Below, in pieces: positions 14,437 through 17,967 of a stretch of DNA of 17,967 bases (positions within the stretch are counted from its first letter, which is position 1; every line of letters begins with the position of its first letter). The stretch is from JAAYAN01 sp964437215 (lineage in GTDB: Bacteria > Bacteroidota > Ignavibacteria > Ignavibacteriales > Melioribacteraceae), in contig CAYTFZ010000052.1 in the NCBI GenBank assembly GCA_964437215.1, positions 1-17,967 of the forward strand, written 5' to 3'. The position numbers were made by a program, and so were the translations under genes. Below the pieces are notes generated by a model. It had not been told where the DNA came from. It did not search any database and saw nothing but the letters and a program-made list of their open reading frames with translations.

Positions 14437-15414
14437 ATGATTGTAATAACAGGCGGAGCCGGTTTTATTGGAAGCGTACTTATAAGCAAGCTTAATAAGC
14501 TTGGTTACGAAAATATAATTGTGGTAGACAGACTTGGCTGCGAAGAAAAATGGAAAAATCTTAACGGTTTGAAATTTTTGGATATTTATCATAAAGACGA
14601 ATTTTATAATTTAATAATGGACGAACAAGTTCCTTTTAATGTTGATACTGTTATTCATTTAGGCGCTTGTTCATCTACAACGGAAAAAGATGCCGATTAT
14701 CTCGTTCAGAATAATTTCCGTTTCAGCAAGGAACTTGTTAAATACTGCCTGCCGCAAAAAGCAAGATTTATTTATGCTTCGTCGGCTGCAACTTACGGAG
14801 ACGGTTCGCTTGGATATAAAGATGACGAAAATGAAATTGAGAAACTCCGCCCTTTGAATATGTACGGTTATTCAAAGCAGATGTTCGATCTTTGGCTGAA
14901 AAAGATGGAAATTGACGAAAAAGTAGTAGGTCTGAAATTTTTTAATGTTTACGGACCTAACGAATACCACAAAGGTGAAATGAGAAGCGTTATCAACAAA
15001 GCTTACGAACAGATTACCGCTGCCGGTGAAGTAAGTCTTTTTAAATCTTACAAAGAAGAATATAATGACGGCGAACAAAAGCGCGATTTTATTTATGTTA
15101 ACGATGCCGTGGAAATGATTCTTCACTTTTTTGAAAATAATGAAAAAAACGGACTTTTTAACGTTGGAACGGGAACAGCCAGAACTTGGAACGATCTTGT
15201 TACTGCTATTTTCAAAGTTCTCGGGAAAACTCCTAAAATTAATTATATCGATATGCCGGAAGGAATGCGGGACAAATACCAATATTTTACTCAGGCAGAT
15301 ATTGAAAAAATAAGAAACGCAGGTTACAGCAAACCTATTACTTCGCTTGAAGACGGAATTAAAGACTATATAACAAATTATCTGCAAAAAAATAAATACA
15401 TAGGCTTATCTTAA
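14437..15414 (+). CDS. hldD: ADP-L-glycero-D-manno-heptose 6-epimerase
   Basis: A 325-aa short-chain dehydrogenase-type epimerase that converts ADP-D-glycero- to ADP-L-glycero-manno-heptose for the LPS inner core. Visible motifs: NAD(P)-binding TGGAGFIGS (5-13); HLGACSSTTEKDADYL, typical of HldD; YASSAATYGDG; catalytic YxxxK as YGYSK (Y143, K147); and NVYGPNEYHKGEMRSV. The length is normal for the family. The ATG follows a good ribosome site (gagga, 14426-14430). It is transcribed divergently from metH across a 132-bp gap and followed by a strong terminator. Its presence implies a Gram-negative envelope with heptose-containing LPS. The rest of the pathway (hldE, gmhA, gmhB) is not in the window. 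Confidence 0.95.
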   Translation: MIVITGGAGFIGSVLISKLNKLGYENIIVVDRLGCEEKWKNLNGLKFLDIYHKDEFYNLIMDEQVPFNVDTVIHLGACSSTTEKDADYLVQNNFRFSKELVKYCLPQKARFIYASSAATYGDGSLGYKDDENEIEKLRPLNMYGYSKQMFDLWLKKMEIDEKVVGLKFFNVYGPNEYHKGEMRSVINKAYEQITAAGEVSLFKSYKEEYNDGEQKRDFIYVNDAVEMILHFFENNEKNGLFNVGTGTARTWNDLVTAIFKVLGKTPKINYIDMPEGMRDKYQYFTQADIEKIRNAGYSKPITSLEDGIKDYITNYLQKNKYIGLS

Positions 15415-15429
15415 ATTTTTTTTCACCAG

Positions 15430-15453
15430 ACGGCTTTATGCCGTTTTTTTTTT
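15430..15453 (+). terminator. Rho-independent terminator after hldD
   Basis: Stem acggc (15430-15434) with gccgt (15440-15444), loop tttat, then a run of ten T. It lies 16 bp after the hldD stop and ends only 9 bp before the ATG of the next gene. Confidence 0.85.
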
Positions 15454-15462
15454 GGTTTAAAA

Positions 15463-15921
15463 ATGAAACTTGCAACATTGTGTTATCTTATTAAAGATGA
15501 CAAAGTATTAATGGTTTACCGCAACAAAAAGGAAAACGATTATCATAAAGGCAAATGGAACGGATTAGGCGGTAAATTCGAATCGGGAGAATCGCCTTTC
15601 GACTGCGCAATCAGAGAAGTTCAGGAAGAATCGGGTTTAACAATGATAAATCCCGCTCTCAAAGGATTTATTACTTTCCCGAAATTCGACGGTATTTTCG
15701 ACTGGCACGTTTTTCTTTTTACATCAACAGAATTTACCGGTAAATTGACAGAATCTCCCGAAGGTAAACTTGAATGGATTAAAATAGAAAACTTAAAAAA
15801 GATAAACCTTTGGGAAGGCGATAAAATATTTATCGATTGGATTTTTAATAAAAATTTTTTCTGCGCAAAATTTATTTACGAAAACGGCAAGTATATCCGC
15901 CACGAAGTGAATTTCCAGTAA
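15463..15921 (+). CDS. MutT-like Nudix hydrolase (8-oxo-dGTP diphosphatase type)
   Basis: A 152-aa protein with a textbook Nudix box at residues 37-59: GKFESGE, seven residues, REVQEESGL, giving the Gx5Ex7REUxEExGU pattern with all metal-binding glutamates. The preceding WNGLGG and the DWHVFLF strand are typical of MutT/MTH1-like enzymes that hydrolyse oxidised nucleoside triphosphates, keeping 8-oxo-dGTP out of DNA. Substrate assignment is by similarity only. Just 9 bp separate the T tract of the hldD terminator from its ATG and there is no ribosome site, so it must rely on readthrough or on a start inside the terminator region. Its stop is 3 bp from the convergent hydrolase gene. Confidence 0.87.
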   Translation: MKLATLCYLIKDDKVLMVYRNKKENDYHKGKWNGLGGKFESGESPFDCAIREVQEESGLTMINPALKGFITFPKFDGIFDWHVFLFTSTEFTGKLTESPEGKLEWIKIENLKKINLWEGDKIFIDWIFNKNFFCAKFIYENGKYIRHEVNFQ

Positions 15922-15924
15922 ATC

Positions 15925-16716
15925 TTATTTAATTCCTTTAAGAAAAGCAATTAATGCGGCATTAACTTCTTCAGGATTTTCAAGCGGAGAAATATGCCCT
16001 GAATTTTTAATTACAGTAAATTTTGAATCAGGAATTTTACCTGCCATTTTTTTCATTTCTGCAGCAGGTGTTTTTTTATCTTTTTCACCTGCAATAACAA
16101 GTGCAGGGATTTTAATCTGAGGTAAAAAATCAGTGGTATCGGTACGGCTTAAAATTGCAAACAATCCGCCTTTAACTCCTCTGGGATTATTTTTGCAGCC
16201 GTTTTCAATTGAAGAAGAAACCAGATTTCCATTTTCATTGAGAGTATTTTCCGAAAAGCAGGATTTTATGAATTCATCTGTAAATTTTCCGATTCCATGT
16301 AAATTAATCTCATCAATCTTGGCAGCTCTTATCAATTTCTCTTCGTCAGAATCGGCTGTTGATTTGGTATTGCATAAAACCATACCTCTAAATCTCGACT
16401 GGTCTCTTTCTAAAGTACGTAAGGCAATATATCCTCCTAGTGAAAGTCCGCAAAGCACGGGACGAATCAGATTAAGTTCTGTAATAATCGAAAACAAATC
16501 ACTTGCGTAAGCTTCAAGTGTATATTGCCCGTCTCCAACGTAGCTTTCGCCAAAACCTCTTATATCATAGGAAACACAATAATAATTTTCGCTTAAGGAA
16601 TTTATCTGGTTTTTCCACATTGTGTGGTCGAATAAAAATCCATGGATAAAAATTACAGGAGTATTTTTTTTGTTTCCAGCAGTATAAACTGCTTGAGTGT
16701 TTATAATTGTCTTCAC
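15925..16716 (-). CDS. Alpha/beta-fold hydrolase (downstream tandem copy)
   Basis: A 263-aa alpha/beta hydrolase. It has the oxyanion-hole motif HGFLFD (25-30), the nucleophile elbow GLSLGG (S92), acid D213 in VIAGEKDK and H241 in NSGHISPLENP, so the catalytic triad is complete. The family resembles 3-oxoadipate enol-lactonases and BioH-type esterases; the true substrate is unknown. There is no signal peptide. The start is GTG at 16716: it aligns exactly with the ATG of the upstream paralogue (MKTIIN against MKYIIN) and no ATG is available. It shares about 57% identity (143 of the first 250 residues, counted by hand, no gaps) with the gene at 16832-17629. Confidence 0.9.
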   Translation of the reverse strand: MKTIINTQAVYTAGNKKNTPVIFIHGFLFDHTMWKNQINSLSENYYCVSYDIRGFGESYVGDGQYTLEAYASDLFSIITELNLIRPVLCGLSLGGYIALRTLERDQSRFRGMVLCNTKSTADSDEEKLIRAAKIDEINLHGIGKFTDEFIKSCFSENTLNENGNLVSSSIENGCKNNPRGVKGGLFAILSRTDTTDFLPQIKIPALVIAGEKDKKTPAAEMKKMAGKIPDSKFTVIKNSGHISPLENPEEVNAALIAFLKGIK

Positions 16717-16831
16717 TTTGATATTAGTTTTTAAGTTTAAAGAATAAAAAAATAATGAAATTTTTACTGATTTCTTTATTTATTAACTTTTAATGAAAAA
16801 TATACTTAAATAAATAAATAAATCCAAAATT
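16717..16831. other. Gap between the two hydrolase genes with a short (TAAA) repeat
   Basis: 115 bp of AT-rich DNA. Four TAAA units plus a T lie at 16807-16823, just after the upstream hydrolase gene ends in the minus sense. No terminator hairpin was seen, so the two genes could share a transcript or each have a promoter. Confidence 0.5.
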
Positions 16832-17629
16832 TTATTTTCTGATTTTCTTATCCAGGAATTCTTTTAAAACTTTATTAAACTTTTCCGGATTTTCCAGCGG
16901 TGTTAAATGGGCAGCATTTGGAATTTCTGCAAAATCGGAATCTTTTATTTTATCGGCCATTTCCTTCATTGCAGAAACCGGAGTTATTTTATCATCTTTG
17001 CCGGCTATAACAAGCGCAGGCATTTCCAATTTTGAAAGAATGCCGGAAGTATCGTTACGGCTTAACATTGCAAAAACCGAGCCCTTAACTCCTTTCGGGA
17101 TATGTCTTTTTGCATTTTGCGTAATTTTTTCAACCAATTCGGGATTCTTTTTCTTTGTAAAATCCGAAAAACAATTCGGAACGAAGTTAGAGACAAAAGA
17201 ATCCAGCCCTTTTACATTTATGTCGTCTATTGCCTGAGCGCGTTTCAGTTTAGCATCGTTATCATCGGCAGTTGCTTTAGTGTTGCATAAAACCACTCCC
17301 CTGAACCTTTTTGAATCGCGCTGGAGTGTTCTTAAAATAATATAACCTCCCATCGAAAGTCCGCACAAAACAGGCTGATTGATATTCATTTCGTGAACTA
17401 TCGAAAATAAATCGCTGGCAAAGGCATCCATAGTATATTGTCCATCGCCCACATAGCTGTCGCCTAATCCCCGGACGTCGTAAGAAATACAGTAATAATC
17501 GTTCTTCAAAGCTGTTATCTGGTTTTCCCACATTGTATAATCGAAAGGGAATCCGTGGACAAAGAGTACAGGAATATTTTCGGGATCGCCAAAGGTGTTA
17601 ACCGAAAGACTATTAATTATATATTTCAT
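16832..17629 (-). CDS. Alpha/beta-fold hydrolase (upstream tandem copy)
   Basis: A 265-aa paralogue of the neighbouring hydrolase. The motifs sit at the same positions: HGFPFD (25-30), GLSMGG (S92), D213 in VIAGKDDK and H241 in NAAHLTPLENP, a complete catalytic triad. Strongly conserved between the copies is SYVGDGQYT just before the nucleophile strand; the lid (about 130-180) is the most divergent part, which suggests the copies differ in substrate. The ATG at 17629 has a good ribosome site (aagga, about 7 nt upstream). It is cytosolic, with no signal peptide. It resembles 3-oxoadipate enol-lactonase/BioH-like esterases; the substrate is unknown. Confidence 0.9.
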   Translation of the reverse strand: MKYIINSLSVNTFGDPENIPVLFVHGFPFDYTMWENQITALKNDYYCISYDVRGLGDSYVGDGQYTMDAFASDLFSIVHEMNINQPVLCGLSMGGYIILRTLQRDSKRFRGVVLCNTKATADDNDAKLKRAQAIDDINVKGLDSFVSNFVPNCFSDFTKKKNPELVEKITQNAKRHIPKGVKGSVFAMLSRNDTSGILSKLEMPALVIAGKDDKITPVSAMKEMADKIKDSDFAEIPNAAHLTPLENPEKFNKVLKEFLDKKIRK

Positions 17630-17967
17630 TCTTATTCCTTAAAACAATTTAATTATTTAATAAATTTAGTAAATTCACTTTATAAGTTAAGTAAAAAATA
17701 AATTTTAATGAATTTTTTTTTTGGAACCATTCAGCGCAGAAAAACACGTAAAAATAGATTTGTCACATCAATTTATTTCAATTCTCGGCAGAAAACTTTT
17801 TATTCTGAAATGAAATATTAAGAATAGGAAGGTAATATTGATTAATAAATTAACATTTATTAAGTGTCAAACCGCAGTTTATACTTTCAATATTTTTATA
17901 TTTTCCATAATTTTATATTGAACTATAAAAAAAACAGGGAAAATATGTTTGTTAATTATTTAGTTAC
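17630..17967. other. AT-rich end of window, no established gene
   Basis: About 340 bp holding the promoter region of the minus-strand hydrolase and probably that of a plus-strand gene beyond the window. A 27-codon frame (TTG at 17838 to the stop at 17919-17921, MINKLTFIKCQTAVYTFNIF... ending in a hydrophobic run) follows a strong aggaagg ribosome site. An ATG at 17945 after aggg opens a frame that runs off the end. Both are uncertain. Confidence 0.4.
17945..17967 (+). CDS. Possible 5' end of a gene leaving the window
   Basis: An ATG at 17945 preceded by acaggg at a suitable distance opens MFVNYLV and remains open to the last base. It is too short to judge; it could be chance. Confidence 0.2.

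Noticed and set aside
14872..15387. 171-aa minus-strand open frame inside hldD.
   Set aside because: It is the antisense of a well-conserved epimerase gene and is Phe/Ser-rich as expected of a shadow frame.
16807..16823. (TAAA) repeats as a phase-variation tract.
   Set aside because: There are only four units in AT-rich DNA, outside any coding frame; chance is sufficient.

Overview
The window looks like chromosomal DNA from a Gram-negative, AT-rich member of the Bacteroidota/Ignavibacteriota lineage; an Ignavibacteria-type bacterium is my best guess. The evidence is an outer-membrane beta-barrel protein, an LPS heptose epimerase (HldD), a lipoprotein, a DUF4301 protein of the type common in Bacteroidota, weak or absent Shine-Dalgarno sites before several genes, and a decayed type IX secretion C-terminal sorting domain whose wording (EIATLLNTQQPA...NYEVKRDASG...GIYFCRLQTG) is characteristic of that lineage. 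The taxonomic call is inference.

Layout, left to right. Positions 1-2452: a minus-strand tRNA-Gly(CCC), a fossil T9SS sorting domain, an exported MsrB-MsrA fusion, a small beta-barrel protein with a terminator, and yidD on the minus strand. Positions 2593-8364: a plus-strand run of five closely spaced genes, namely a receiver/histidine-kinase protein, a CHAD-domain protein, a ParA-like ATPase (3 nt after CHAD), a CoA-pyrophosphatase-like Nudix enzyme and a DUF4301 protein that starts with TTG. Positions 8321-9934: a minus-strand DUF4304 gene whose first ~110 bp are repeated 985 bp away. The ~877 bp between the copies is unlike its surroundings: several inverted repeats, a compact hairpin element flanked by an 8-bp direct repeat, and one small membrane-protein ORF. 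Positions 9929-14304: a minus-strand pair, metH and a TPR lipoprotein, overlapping by 4 nt. Positions 14437-15921: hldD, a terminator, and a MutT-like Nudix gene. Positions 15925-17629: two tandem paralogous alpha/beta hydrolases on the minus strand. The last ~340 bp hold no clear gene.

Most genes are ordinary housekeeping functions: methionine sulfoxide repair, methionine synthesis, LPS heptose synthesis, nucleotide sanitation and membrane insertion. The most suggestive functional unit is CHAD-ParA. CHAD domains bind polyphosphate, and ParA-type ATPases position cellular cargo. A ParA gene three nucleotides downstream of a CHAD gene, with no ParB in view, raises the possibility of a polyphosphate-granule positioning system, possibly with the adjacent sensorless REC-kinase as regulator. 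That is a hypothesis from gene order and domain content only. The most unusual non-coding DNA is the 8842-9934 segment, which records a past insertion or duplication event between the TPR gene and the DUF4304 gene.
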